DNA from: Larix kaempferi
Taxonomy: Eukaryota > Streptophyta > Pinopsida > Pinales > Pinaceae
Assembly: GCA_027924585.1 (NCBI GenBank)
Contig: BSBM01000870.1
Location: 3,843,001 to 3,907,000 of the forward strand
Length of the DNA stretch: 64,000 nucleotides
Direction of reading: 5' to 3'
Each line of letters starts with the position of its first letter. The stretch's first letter is position 1. The translations under genes were made by a program, and so were the position numbers. Below the pieces are notes generated by a model, which was not told the DNA's origin, made no database searches, and saw only the letters and a list, made by a program, of their open reading frames with translations. Below, one piece after another: positions 1-12,229 of the stretch.

Positions 1-47
1 TAGTTAAGATCCTAGATCATAATGTATTAAATTCTGCAAAACTAACA
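1..47 (+). repeat. 3' end of a Copia family A LTR (fragment)
   Basis: These 47 bases align without gaps to the last 47 bases of the family A LTR at 48451-48497, with about seven substitutions, and end in the same ACTAACA terminus. The rest of the LTR and its element lie left of the window, or it is a solo LTR. It abuts the block at 48-1201. Confidence 0.85.
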
Positions 48-1201
48 CTCTCCTGAAGGGGAGATGTAGTGAATCTCAAAGGGTCCTCTCGCAATGTGGG
101 TTCCCTATCCATGCAGGATTATATCAATACCTATTGTGTAGCGGGTATGGAAAAAACCACCAGTCAAGTCCTCATTTCTACTATTGCGAGCTTCCCACTC
201 AAGGTCATCTTGAGTATTCTCAACTGGATGGCTGGAAGTGCTACACAACATCTTGCTTCAAGGAACTTCATGCATATGGGTACTAAATGCCTACGAAGGA
301 TAGTGTTTGACTGGTGTTCAAGTCTACTTGAAAACATGAAGCTTCAACTTTCTGGGTGTAAGACCAGGAGGATGGAGAATTTTGGGTACAAAAGCATACT
401 ATGCACCTTTTTCTTTGAAAGGGTTCCTGCCATGAGTCTGGAGATGGCTTTTCCCCCACTTAACCCCCATGACCACTGATGGGTCGTTGGGGAGAGATCT
501 TCCTATGTTAGGGTGGTGGCGAGAGAAACTTTTGCTACAGTGAGGATGATTTATGGGCGTGGTGGGACCGGTAGGTACCAGCTCTTGAGTAGTTCCCATA
601 TGCGGGCATAGACTTCCACAAATATCCTGAGCTAGCTCTTCCTCCAAGAGCAGCCTAGGGAGAGATTGGTAAGTTTGTTTTTTGAAAAATTATTTAACTT
701 TTTCATTTTTATATATATGATTTTTATGATGAGTTTGAAATACTGGAACAAGATGTCTTATGCATATGTTGGACCAGTGCGTCCTGAGGGACACCCCCAT
801 ACCTTCATGAGACCAGTTATAGTAGGAGCAGCTGATGCCATGCTGGCGAACATAGAGGGGAATATGAGTCGGTTGACTCATGACATTCCGACATAGAGGA
901 TTGAGCAGATGTCGCTTGACATGTAGGATAATGTGGTGGGTGTGCCCCCAGCATGGATTTGGCTACTGAGAAAAGTAGCTAGGCTGTTCATTTGCTATAG
1001 AGAGGCAGATGAGGCCCCTCCTTCTCCATAGGAGAAAGACATATCTATGTATATTTTTTAGGCCATCGAGCCCATTTTTGTATATTATGACATGACTCTG
1101 TGATAGACTTATGACTCAAACTCATATTATTTTTTGATGCGGATTATATAAATACAGTATCGATGTTATTTACATGTGTGTTATTGTATTTTATGCATGA
1201 A
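48..1201. other. Unassigned block with plus-strand broken frames
   Basis: No recognisable gene. Plus-strand frames are open in pieces (69-479, 666-896) and read like one decayed protein: a piece around 480-600 contains RMIYGRGGTGRYQLL, and a piece near 940-1000 reads PPAWIWLLRKVARL. No family is recognised. This stretch would be the 3' untranslated end of the minus-strand Gypsy element if that element continues left of the window, or separate older DNA. Confidence 0.3.
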
Positions 1202-1636
1202 TTATGGATGTGTATGATGCAGATGCCGATCTAAAATGTAATTTGCACATGAGTGAGCTAATGCATTCAAATTTCTTGGAATATGTTTATATGTGATATA
1301 ATCAAACTGTCTCTCAAGTAACTTAATGCGCAAAAACTGATGTAGCAAAATAGGATCTCTAACCTGATAAACACCCATTACCTGAAACACAACTAGCTGC
1401 GAGTCAAGCCGTACCTCCAAATGTGAAATGCTATGGAACAGAGCATCTCGGAGTAGCTCTAAGACCGCACTGTATTCAACCACATTGTTCATTGTGGGAC
1501 CTAGACAAGCCACTCCTGAAGAAACCAGTTGGCTAGTTGATGAGTAAATAACCCAAGCAGTTGCAGCCAACTGACGGGTGTGGTGACTAGCACCATCAAC
1601 AAACCCTATAAAGTGTTTAGTCAACATCTGAAACAC
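1202..1636 (-). pseudogene. Second (archaeal-type) RNase H domain of Gypsy-1
   Basis: 144-codon frame with an RNase H fold pattern: FVDGAS (first Asp), NNVVEYSAVLELL (Glu), VRLDSQLVV (second Asp), and a C-terminal HIPRNLNALAHSCAN block. In Tat elements an additional archaeal-type RNase H supplements a degenerate native one. Here the last catalytic Asp, expected in an A-D-x-L-A-N context, reads His (AHSCAN), so this domain is probably inactive. It lies after the integrase in coding order, in a separate frame that starts about 95 bases beyond the integrase stop. In the Tat elements I know best the domain lies between RNase H and integrase. Confidence 0.75.
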
Positions 1637-1730
1637 AAATCAATGGATGCATAAGATGTAGCGACAACCGTAAACAAAGCTAACTCTACAAAATGTACAA
1701 CTATAATACATGAAAAAGCATAGATGCCTA

Positions 1731-2935
1731 AGTGTAGTACTTCTTCAAGTAGAGCCCATTTCTAGGATCTAGCAACTTATTACCTTCATAGTCTATTAAC
1801 TCATATGCACCCTTCTTCAGAACCTTAGAAACTATGTAGGGACCGAGCCACATGGACTTAAACTTGCTAGCTCCTAAAGGTTCCTTGTCTTGATTGTAGA
1901 GAAGAACAAGGCCTCCTTAAGAAAAACCCGAGGTTTGACAAACTTATCATACTGTCCCTTGACTCAATTCTTATGTGCTTCGTTTGTTGTGAGTGCATCA
2001 CGACGTTGCTCATTAAGATGTTCTAAATGCAACAAACATTCTTCCAAGACTGAAATGTGAGGTAGTAGTTGGACAACCAACTTCAATGAAGGAATCTCAC
2101 ACTCAACTGGAATGACTGCTTCTATCCCATGCACAAGTTGAAAGGGAGAGAACCCAGTAGTAGTCTTCACATTGGCTCGGTAGGCCCAAAGAGTAGGGTA
2201 CAACATGGTGCCAGTTAGTATGACTGGCATTAACAGTCCTTTGTAAGATGGTCTTCAAAGTTTTGTTGACCGCTTCGACCTGCCATTTTCCTACGGGTAA
2301 AACGAAGACAAATGTTCCTGTCAAAAACCTAACATGGTGTATAGATCACTCATCATGTTGTTCTAAAAATGTCGACTGTGGTCATTCATGATCTTTCTGG
2401 GTCTGCCAAATCTTGCAATGATCTTGTTGAACACGAAATAAGCATTTGTTTCCCCATCTACCTTAACAATAGGCATTGCCTCGGCCCACTTGGTGAAGTA
2501 GTCGATGGCAGCAATGATATGATGATGACCTCCAGCCGAAACTGGATTACAATTCATAAAATCAATACCCCACTTGGTGAAGGGGGCAGCTGTGATTACA
2601 GGATGGAGAGGAGTTGGGTGTGCTCTCATCTTCTTGGTGAAAAATTGGCATCGCTAGCAGCGTTTCATAGCTTCCACACAATCTTTGAAGATTGTGGGCC
2701 AAAAATAACCGGCACGTAGTATTTTCTGGGTTGTTGCCAACTCAGAAAGATGACCCCCATAGGCTCCACTATGAGCATCATTCAATATTGTTTCAGCTTC
2801 CTCTAAGGTTAAAAAATGGCGTAAGATGGAATCTATCCCACATCTGTATAGAGTGTTAGAAATGATGAGATAGTTCTTCGCATGACTCTTAAGTTTGTGT
2901 TGTTCATCCCTAGAGAAAGTGGTGGGACACCTCAA
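1731..2935 (-). pseudogene. Integrase of Gypsy-1 (frameshifted)
   Basis: Catalyses insertion of the element cDNA. In order: an N-terminal zinc-binding region (2935-2654, ending VEAMKRC); the core with WGIDFMNC (first Asp), MNDHSRHF in place of the usual D-x-G-S-H-F (second Asp kept) and a KWQVEAVNKTLK segment carrying the Glu; the WAYRANVKTTTGFSPFQLVHG block (2230-1964); and a C-terminal GPY/F module (WLGPYIVSKVLKKGAYELID) ending KKYYT-stop near 1731. The pieces lie in different frames, so several indels have broken it. Confidence 0.8.
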
Positions 2936-2938
2936 AGT

Positions 2939-4992
2939 CTAGGGATATACTAGGATATACCCATACCATGGGTCAGAGGATGCAATGAGAAAGATATGTT
3001 CATCCAGGAATGATGACTCTTCCTCAATGTGTACTATGTCACTAGGAAACTCAGAAATCAGTTCGGCAAACACGAGTGATTTATTTGACTTAGCGAACTG
3101 AAACACCAAGTCAAATTCTTGTAGGATTACAACCCATTTGTTAAATTTCCCACTGATGATACGTCGAGTGAGAACATATTGAAACAGTTTGACCTCCACA
3201 ACCACTGTGGTATTTTTCAATAAGATATAGTGACGTAGCCTCTGAACCGCATAGACAACAGCTAATGCCAACTTCTCCACGTGAGAATACTTGATCTCAA
3301 GAGTTATCAAGGCACAGGAACAATAATAAATGACATGCTCTTGGAGCTTGTCATCCTCCTGAACCAGTACTATGCCGATTGTGTATACTGATGCAGCCAG
3401 ATATAAAAGGAAATCCTTCGTATAGTCTGACAAGCTTAACAAGGGGGTTGAAAGTAATGCCTTTTTCAAGGCCTCAAATGATGCTTGAGCAGCCTCATCC
3501 CACATAAAGCAGGTGTCTTGTTTAAGAAATCTCATGAAACCTTTTGTAATTTTGTCATAGTTAATGATAAAGTGTCTCAAGAAGTTGGACATGCTCTGTA
3601 GACTTTGAATTTGTCTCAGGGTTTGAGGAGGAGGAAGATTTACAATCACCTCAACTTTCAATGGATCAACTATTATGCCACGACTGGATACTATGGAACC
3701 TAGTAATTGTCTAGAATTGACGCAGAATACACATTTGTTTGGATTCAATCGAATCTTGTAATACATGCATTGCTCAAACACAAGTATTAAGTGATCAGGA
3801 TGCTCCCGTCTCTTGCGAGATCACGCTGGGAGATCATCAAGGTAAGGTTCGACTACGTGCTTGATGTCATGAAAAGAAAATTTCATTGCTCACTTAAAGG
3901 TAGCTCCAGCATTTTTCAATCCAAATGGCATATTCCGATAGGAAAAGGCCCCCCAAGGACAAATAAAAGTTTTCTTGTGCTAGTCTTCAGGTTTGATCTA
4001 TATCTGATTATATCCTAAAAACCCATCCATGAAAGAAAACATTTCATCGCCCGCACACACATTGATGATATGATCTATGAATGGTGTGGGGTGATTGTCT
4101 TTCGGGCAAGCTTTATTTAGGTCCTGGAATTTAGTGCAGACTCTAATGGTACCTTGCTTTTTGTCAACTGTAATGGGATTTGAAACCCATTCTGTCATGG
4201 CTATGAGATAGATAAATTGGCTTTGAGCAATTTCTCTACTTCCGCCTTGATGACAGCTACTTTTCGAGGGTTAATTGGATGGATCTTCTGTCTCACCTAT
4301 TTAGCGTTTGGGTAAGTGGTGATGACATGCTCAGCAATGGCGGGGTCGATGCCTGGCATCTCCTCGTAAGACCAGGAAAAAAATTCGTGGAATTCTTTAA
4401 AGAGATTGGTATACAAAATGATCTCCTCAGGAGAATAGTCTGGTCCAATGAAAATATTTTCCATGACTCCAAGTTTGATGAAAATGTTGATCGGAATAGT
4501 CCTTGATATATTTTCCATATTCCCTTCGGCATAAACAACTTTTGAAGTAGAAGGGATATCAGACAAATCAACACTCCCACTCGGTCTCATAGAAAACTGA
4601 CCTCTCTCTATCCTACACAGGTCGGGAAAAAAATAGGACCTATGATGCATGTGTTCCCAAGGATGGTCCAGGCCTATCATTGCTTCCAAAATCACCTCAT
4701 CAGAGGGAAAAACAGTGTCTAGACAGTCAAAAGAGTGGATGGAGTCCACTGACCATGCAGAGGCATAGTCCATATTTGACTCAATAGAGACCAATGGAGT
4801 CACGATATGTTCTGTTGCAGCATGTTGTGAATCTAAGTAAGTCACCTCTGCAACAGATAAGGGCACAACTGGTTCTGATTCGATAGGAAGAATCCATGGA
4901 TCAGTCATTGGATCGATCGTGAAAATATCAGACGAAGAACACTCTTTAGAACCAATAAAATGGACAGGAGAAGGTAGGTCATAAGTTCCCAT
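2939..4992 (-). pseudogene. Reverse transcriptase and native RNase H of Gypsy-1
   Basis: 4992-4297 is the region before RT, with the Tat-like EMPGIDPAIAEHVI segment. RT follows: VSNPITVDKKQGTIRVC, LNKACPKDNHPTPFIDHIINV, and the active-site box as YLDD at 3833-3844. The connection and RNase H occupy 3781-2939 in one open frame (280 codons), with LPPPQTLRQIQSLQSM and then the RNase H. The RNase H lacks the usual first Asp (FLLYLAASVYTIGIVL), as is typical for native RNase H of Tat elements. Stops and frameshifts between 4297 and 3781 make it non-functional. Confidence 0.85.
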
Positions 4993-5187
4993 TAATGACC
5001 CATAGATACCTACTCCTAAACTCTCAATAGCTGGGTGGGACTAATCAACCAACGAAATCATTGAATCTAATGAAGTCCGGTTGTTTTTCCGAGTAAACGA
5101 AAGTTGATCAACTGTGATGATCTTGCCTTCGTGAGGGAACATTAAAACTTGGAAAATAGCCAACGACACTACTTGCATGGAATATGT

Positions 5188-5574
5188 CTAGCTCCTACCT
5201 AAAAACAAGTTGTAGTCAAGCGGAGCATCCAAAACTTCAACCTCTACACACACTAACTTACCCACAAGTTCAATATCAAATGATGGTAAGACTCCGTCTG
5301 GATGGAAAGATATTCCATCAAAGGAAGTAAGCAATGTGTTTGAGGGGGCTAACTTGGGTTTTCCTAAATCCTTCCAGCAAGAAATGGACATTAGGCACAT
5401 AGACCTGCCCTCATCTACAACAGCTTGTCCAATGGTCTTGGGACCATGCATTACTTCTATTTGGAAAGCGACATGATACGAAAACTGGGATTTGATATTG
5501 GTCATATCAAACCAAGCAAGCATATTGGATGAATCTACTCTCCTAATCGCTACGACAAGTGCACTGCGTTGCAA
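5188..5574 (-). pseudogene. Retroviral-type aspartic protease of Gypsy-1
   Basis: 128-codon frame that resembles plant Gypsy pepsin-like proteases. The active-site loop reads VVDEGRSMCLMS, in place of a D-[ST/E]-G-[AS]-S type loop, followed by CWKDLGKPKLAPS and the C-terminal DAPLDYNLFLGRS that closes the fold. It would process the Gag-Pol polyprotein. It lies between gag (right) and RT (left), separated from RT by a non-coding gap that probably reflects frame loss. Confidence 0.75.
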
Positions 5575-5899
5575 TGGGAAACTCTATAGTACTTCTAAAG
5601 TGGACATGGCACAGGGGGTTTGCGCTAAATCCTCCACAACATTGTAGTTGGGGGCAGCCCGCGCATTGGGGTTGTGCATAGCCCGCTTGAAGATAGCTTT
5701 CGGAATCTTCGGCAATGAATCCATCGATCTCTCAATATGGAAAGAGTTAGATGACTCAGGAGCATCCTTCTACTGCGGATACGGGGTATAATTTCTAGCT
5801 CAAGTTTGAAAAATAGCATCTGAATTAACTGTATTAATGAACGATTGATCAGCAGATGAGGCATGAGGTATGCCCCCAGCACTAGAGTTGTCAAAAGTT

Positions 5900-7764
5900 G
5901 AACTTTGTCAATGATGGAATGGATATTTCAAGATAGCTGGTTTCTTTTCACAGAGCATCTTCTGGGCTTCTTCCATCAGAGGCATTTGATGGGTAAGGTG
6001 GTCCTCTTTGCACAGCTTGCAAGGGAACTTCACTTTCCCTTTTTCCTTTTTACCCTCCTCGACATTTTATATGTTTTTGGGCTTTTGGTGGTTCCCCTCC
6101 CCTTTCTTTCCCTTTATTTTGTTGTTGGGATGCCGAGGGCCTTTTTTATTCGTCTGCACTTGTTGTACAGATTCTATTTTTGAAGGGGAGGCTACAATTG
6201 AAGTTGCTTCTACAGCAAACTGTTTGACAGACAAGGCGTGAACCTGCTTATTTAAAGCATCGAACGCTACGTAACCTATTGAACCTACGATGCCATCAGC
6301 ATGTGGTCCAGGTTTAGGTTTACCTAGGTCTATGTTAGACCTTGGTGCATCAGGAATAATCTCATATAAGAGCCCAGACTGAGCATATACCAAGTCAAGC
6401 TACTGGGTTCTCAAGATAGATTCCTCTTCGGAGGACACCCCTGAAGTTGCAACTTCCTTAGAAATATAAGGAAGGAGTGATTTGAGATACCACTTTAATA
6501 AAAATGTTGGAGGGATGTCAGCTTTAATGAGCCTCTTTCTCCTTCACCACTTTTGAATATGGTCAGATAAGTGAGTGGATTTGTTCTGTCTAAAGGTTGA
6601 CAGAAGATATGTACCAGCATCATACTGGACAGGAAGTTGAAAGTGATTCAGAAAAATAGTAGATAGATCCCAAAAGGTTCCATAAGCAGCTGTAGGAAGT
6701 TCAATATACCATTTGGCTGTGACACTTGTCAAGGTTCTTTGAAAGAAACTCAATCGGATGGAATCATCGTTCAATGAACTCAAGGAGCACCAGAGATGAA
6801 ACATCGTGACATAGTCACCGGTATCTTCAGCAGTCTTACCTTCAAATTTTGGAATGTATAAAGGCAACTTAGTGGGAATAGGTGGCCAAGTAGGATTATG
6901 GCGCACAGGGTCATTAGTGAGTTTTAAAAGGTCTAGCAGATTCAATGTTGCCAGAAAATGTAAATGCGGTCGTACTGATGGCATTTGGTGGATAGGAACC
7001 TGGTAGGGGGAACCTCCCAATACCTGGTTAGTGTGTTGTTGGTTGGGGTTTCCCCCAGCCATCGGTTGTGAGCTAAAAGCATTAAAATTGTTCCACCCAA
7101 AAGAAAGCGGATTACTTCCCGAGGTAGTGGTCCACTGATGCTGGGTGTTAACCCCACCATATTGTGGATTAATAATATTACCCCCTCCTCTAGCAAACAA
7201 AGAGAAAGGGATACTCCCTGCAAGTATATTTGATGGATTTACATTATAACCTACGTAGGGGTTAAAACTAGGTGTAGTTGTAACAGATGGTGTTGTCATC
7301 GTACCCATAACAGGCATAGATGCAAAAGGGATTGATCCTATAACAGATGTGGAAGCAATAGTCTGAGGTATACCCTAGAACTGTTGAGTAACATGAGGTT
7401 GATTAAAAGTCACTACAAGTATCCCTGTCAAAGGGATATTAGTTGGTCCAAAAGTAGGGGTAGAAACTGAAGCAGATGTCGAAGCTTGTGAGCTTGTCAT
7501 GCCTACAGTACCAGCATTAAAACTAAAGGACGAGCTCGAAGTAGAAGCAGTCTGCGAAGAGGTTGGTGTTCCAGTGTTTGTAAAAGAAGGATTAATCATC
7601 CTTGTAGCCATAGTTATTGTGGGAGTTTGAGGAACTCCCTGCTCATCTCCTGGGTTAGTCATGGTGTAACCAGGTGTACACAAGTACGCACTATACTTAG
7701 GTTGGTCTAGAAATCCTACAGGTACCAGTAGTGGATCATTGGGTCTAGTTAGAGGAGGGTTCAA
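5900..7764 (-). pseudogene. Gag of Gypsy-1
   Basis: Structural nucleocapsid precursor. 7764-6544 is one frame with a single TAG at 7375-7377. The N-terminal 200 residues are low complexity (Thr/Ser/Asn/Gln/Pro rich). The Gag core follows, with PLYIPKFEGKTAEDTGDYV and the WYIELPTAAYGTFWDL and FLNHFQLPV segments of retrotransposon Gag. Further left (6393-6067) the frame shifts into a basic linker. A damaged knuckle follows near 6030-6000 (FPCKLCKEDHLTHQM), where the last Cys of C-x2-C-x3-H-x4-C reads Met. Confidence 0.75.
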
Positions 7765-9998
7765 AGGAGTGCTAAACTATCTAGAGTTTAAGTCCTCAAC
7801 CTCAACAGTATCAAAGACCTGTTGATCCTAAACTCGGGGCTGTGGTTCTCCAGGTACTTATGTTTCTCCCGTAAGTTCGAATGAACCACAGGAATCCATC
7901 CTCTGGCGTCGTGGTGGCAGTGGAGGCTCCACAATGAGTGGGGGAAGGTTTTGAAACCTTCGAGACCTACAAAGAGGTTGGTCCTTCGTGGCTATATAAA
8001 CAACAAACTAAGTATAAAACCTAGTGGCCACTAACGACTAGGGAGCAAACAACATACCACTAAAGTTTCCTAAGTGATAAAACCAGGAAAACAAGGAAAA
8101 TACTCTCAAAATCAAGTCTAGGATGATGAGGGCCCAGAACAAACTAATAGAGTATCGACGGTTAGTTACACAGCGTCCAACGGAGGTCCTCTGGGTGCAA
8201 GCATTTGAATCACCAAACCGCCCTCCCGGGATTACTTCCAAAGGGTTACCTTCTGTGTCTATTCGAGGTGAAGTGGAAATATCCTTCCACTCTACCTGTG
8301 TATATCCCTAGGGTTATGATACTAAGGATACCACCAATACGAAAAAACCTGGGGTAACAGTCGTTAGCCTATCCAAGATGCATGGGTAGGGTAGCAAAGC
8401 CCGAAATCCAAAATAAATTTAAAAGTACTAGTGGACCCCCATATGTGAATCAGCTCTAGTTTATGGTTGAGAGGAAAGTGAGGGGGTATCCTCAATAGTT
8501 CCAATCTCCCACGGCCTCGTGCTTAACTCTGGTTTGAGTAGAGCGTTCCCATGATATTTTGATAGAGTTGGGTTTACCTAATAGATTATCTTACTATGAT
8601 TGTTGAGTAATGAAACCGATTTCGAGTAGTTTAAGGTGATTTACCCCGAAACCTTAGCCTAAGCTAGTTGATGATGTGTATACCTAAAAAGAAAAAGTTG
8701 CTAGTTAATTTTATTAAGATTTCTTTTTAAGGGCTACTTTTTACTCAATAAGGGTAGTGAAGTGTGTGGAATGGTTTCGACAGAAAGCAAAGTGCGTAGA
8801 AATAATTCTTTTAACTTCACAAAAACTCTTTTCTTTTTCGTTTATATTTTCCAAAACTAAAACTAGGCAATCCTAAATAACATTTTTCAATTTTCTTTTA
8901 AATTTTCAAAGCAAGATAAACTATGCTACTTCGAAAATGATGATAAATATTACTACTAAGCTACCAATTTCAATTTTTGTCTTTTCTAATATTTGCAAAA
9001 GAAAATGAACTTGAAAAAGGAACAAGTAAGACCTAACGCAAATTGTGGGTAAAGAAAAAAACCTAATGACTTAAAACAATCAAATCAAAAGACTTGAGAA
9101 AGACTCCACCTACTGAGTTGTTTCGATGAACAAACTCAAGGTTTGGAACAAGTTGTAAAATAAAATAAGGTAAAGCTGATGCACGAAATGGAAAACGAAC
9201 CAAGAGGCTGCTTCTAAGCGCCAATAAACCTAAGAAAACACCCGCCAAACAAAGGAGTAGGTAATCAAACCAAAAGCAACCCTACTAACACAGACTTAAA
9301 GGAAACACTATCTAGAAAGATTCAACTCACTCAGATTGATCTGAACAGATGTTCAGAAGGTATCTATACCAAACAACCCTTCAAAACCACCCTAAAAACT
9401 CAAACTGGGATCAAACCCTACAAAAAAGGACAAGACTCAGTAAAAGTGTGCAGCTGTTGCCACAGACAACAAGCATTGAGTGCGCAGGTATGTATAACTG
9501 CAACAAGCGTCTAGGGAAAAAAGTGTGTTACTATGCTTAGCAAAGAGTCGCGTACAACATCAAAAGGTCTAACAAAAAGAAGACACCTTAAACAAGTGCT
9601 AAATGTCTCAAAAATAGACAAAGATGTCTCAAAAATCAGTCACAAAGCAAGGCAAAATGCTAGAAGTAGACCCAACCACTTGGAAACCAAACCCTAGTAG
9701 AAGGCTTGAACCCATAGGAAAAGTGTGCTACTGTGTGGTATAAGAACTAGCGCCTGCCACAAGAAATGCGCTACTGTGTTTCAGTTAAATCAACGCACAA
9801 GACAGAAATGCACAACTATATGTACAGTAATCTAGCGCACAGGGACTTAAAGCAATCAAAAACTTTGCTGAAGCAGACTGAAATGAATCAAGATAAAAGA
9901 ATAGGAAAATAACCTATAAAAACCTCTCAGAGAACAAACAACTGAATAAATTGGAAGAAAACCTAGCAAGGTCCCCTAGAGCAGAAAACAACTAGTTA
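7765..9998 (-). other. Long untranslated leader of Gypsy-1
   Basis: About 2.2 kb between the primer binding site and the gag start with no ORF longer than about 67 codons on either strand. Long leaders, sometimes with an extra ORF, are known in Tat/Ogre elements; no extra ORF is visible here. Confidence 0.5.
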
Positions 9999-10018
9999 CT
10001 CCCCAATGGAGTCGCCAA
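9999..10018 (-). other. Primer binding site of Gypsy-1
   Basis: Minus-strand TTGGCGACTCCATTGGGGAG lies six bases after the 5' LTR end. It has the form of primer sites seen in plant Tat-type Gypsy elements; the exact tRNA is not assigned here. Confidence 0.65.
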
Positions 10019-10024
10019 TTCTAT

Positions 10025-10674
10025 TGTGCAGGAAAATACCTTGTAGTGGGGGAGACGACACTACCAACTTACATGGGGTGGCAGGTAAATACATTCATGT
10101 TTTGCATTAGTTACTACAAACAAAGAGAGGATTAGGGTTCTGAAAGTTGTACCTTTTTAACTATGGTTTATCCTAGCTTTCGCCCAACCTTCCACGATGA
10201 TGAACCTGCAAAAACAAGTTAACCTTCCTCAGTGTATCTTGACTGTAATAAATATGATGAAATTGGAAACAATTAAACATCAACTACAATCAATTATACA
10301 TTCTATCAAATAGACATTCAATTGGGACAGGAAAGGTATTTCCACCTTTTATTGTCAAAGAAATGTAGATAAGTACAGATATAACTGATCTATCCAGACT
10401 CTTCTACAACTGAGTTTTGGGCTCCTGCTACTCACAATGACTTAAGAATTCCTCCAGCGTAACAACAACTTATCATTCCTTCTAGTTTCTTTCTCTCATG
10501 GCTTCCCCTTGTATTTATGGGACAAGGTACGTAGTTGAATTCGAGATGTGGTTGAATTGGGAGGTTGGGGAAGTTGCAAAACCAACTTCAACTAATCCCA
10601 ATTAGTAATCTTAATATATTTTTTCATTTCATCTTAAGATGTGCGCACGTTTCATACAACTAGACTAGTGCACA
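10025..10674 (-). repeat. 5' LTR of Gypsy-1 (650 bp)
   Basis: Bounded by inverted ends TGTGCA (10025-10030) and TGCACA (10669-10674). The left end is fixed by the adjacent primer site and the right end by the inverted terminus. A minus-strand CATAAATAC near 10510 could be the TATA box. No second copy is found, so the boundary is inferred from structure only. Confidence 0.65.
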
Positions 10675-11093
10675 ATATGCAACTTTTTGGATTTGACAAC
10701 CCACATTTGCAACATTTTGGAGGATGTGCACAGAATGTCTTTAATAAGACCAACATTCAAAATGTAGGATGACTGTGAAAATAGTAGCGAACACATTGTG
10801 AAAACTATAGAAAAAATATGTATTTCAGCTGAAGAGTGTAATCTCAGCAATAACTCATCTAAGTCCAATCTAGCTCTTCCATCCATAGTGTCCTTTTGTG
10901 TGACCGACAAAGCAATGTGATCACGAATGGAGAAGTGCAGATTTGACCTATAACAATAGGTGTAATATTTATGGCAAAAATATAACCAATTACTCTAGCT
11001 GGAAAATCTCTCCATGTAATCAACTACTGTGTCACATACATGGAAACTTTCAAATTTTTATGGCATTTGCTTGTCATGACAAGGATGCCCCAA

Positions 11094-11567
11094 CTACAAC
11101 TTATCTAGCATCCTGTCAAAATGTGATTTCACTTGTAGACTGGCAAACCTATCTTCAAGAAAACTATAAGTAGCATGCCCATCTCCTTTTTCATTCATTC
11201 TAAGTGTAGGAATTGAATGTTCATGACAAATTTCAAACAGAACTTGAAAATTGTGTATGCTTGATCCATCATGCAACTTAACAAAAACAAAACAGTCAGA
11301 TTCATACACATCATTTTGTTGTAAATGTAGCTTTGTAACATTAGAGGTTGTTTCAACATATGAAATATTAATAATATCATCTTGTTCGCTGCTTAGAATT
11401 TTTATATTAAAAACCCAATTTCGCTCTAATGTTTCAAAAGGAATACCATCTTGATTATCAAATGGATAAAAAAGAACAACTTCTTCTTCACACAAAGACT
11501 CTGAGATCAAAATACATGAAGAGGAAATTGACTGACTATCCTGATCCTCTTCATGGTTATGTACCAT
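11094..11567 (-). pseudogene. Unrecognised ORF after gag in the 10675-14279 element
   Basis: 157 codons, no family recognised. It is acidic and begins with an E/D/S-rich stretch (HNHEEDQDSQSISSS). It has a hydrophobic middle (VFNIKILSSEQDD, DCFVFVKLHDGSS) and looks globular rather than low complexity. There is no protease D-[ST]-G triad. A few stops follow on its C-terminal side. It shares strand and order with gag, so it may be a pol-replacing ORF carried by the element. Confidence 0.45.
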
Positions 11568-11869
11568 CTGACAGGGTTGTATATGCTCATTAGACTCAAA
11601 AGAAAAGACATGTGAGTCAATATCTAGGTTGTTGCTTTATTCCCCTTCATTATTAACTTGGTCGCATAAAAATTGGAAAGAATGTTGTAGGCTTCCATCA
11701 ATTTTGGGTAAAGGGATATGCCTTCCAACGATATGCTGTCCTTTTCATTCACAACCAAAGGGAAAACTAGCGCTTGTTGGGGATTGTCTCGAGCGTCCTA
11801 CGAGCTAATCTTTGAAATTTCTGCATTCATGAACTTAAAACCTTTCCTCAATATGTCAAATGATTCAAA

Positions 11870-12229
11870 TTAGAGAGGCATGGTATTACTTTCATCGAAC
11901 TCACTGTCCTCCTGGTTTGCAATGACGAAATTGTGAGCTGCAATTGGATTTCTCTTCATAGTTGGCTGCTTTGCTGCAATATTTCCAGTTGCTTGTCCAG
12001 GCACACTATCCCAATAGTCATCCTCATATTCATCATATATAGGTGGACTGAAATCTTCTTTAAAACCTTTCATAACAGAATTTTCAACATGCCGACTGCA
12101 ATCTACATAAAACAAATTAGTACTACCCTCTTTTTGTACCTCCTTGGGATGATCATTTCTCTGTTCATCATGAAAAGGGTCAGAATGAAAAGCAACTTCT
12201 TTTTTCTCATATCTCTCTTCAAACTTCAA
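11870..12229 (-). pseudogene. Gag C-terminal acidic tail of the 10675-14279 element
   Basis: 119 codons directly after, and overlapping by 4 bases, the gag core frame (12226-12657), shifted by one frame. Charged and acidic (PPIYDEYEDDYWDSVPG). No zinc knuckle is visible. Probably the natural Gag C-terminus displaced by a single-base indel. Confidence 0.5.

Larger units (their letters stand above)
1202..10674 (-). mobile_element. Tat-like Ty3/Gypsy retrotransposon (Gypsy-1), left end not in window
   Basis: Read on the minus strand from right to left: 5' LTR (10025-10674), primer binding site, long leader, gag, protease, RT, RNase H, integrase and a second RNase H. A Tat-lineage assignment rests on the extra RNase H, the degenerate native RNase H, the gag zinc-knuckle context (KLCKEDHLTHQ) and the primer site TTGGCGACTCC. 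Every domain carries stops or frameshifts, so the copy is dead. Its right LTR end is followed by ATATG, and the flanking DNA belongs to the 10675-14279 element, so Gypsy-1 inserted into that element. The matching left LTR is not found. Confidence 0.85.
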
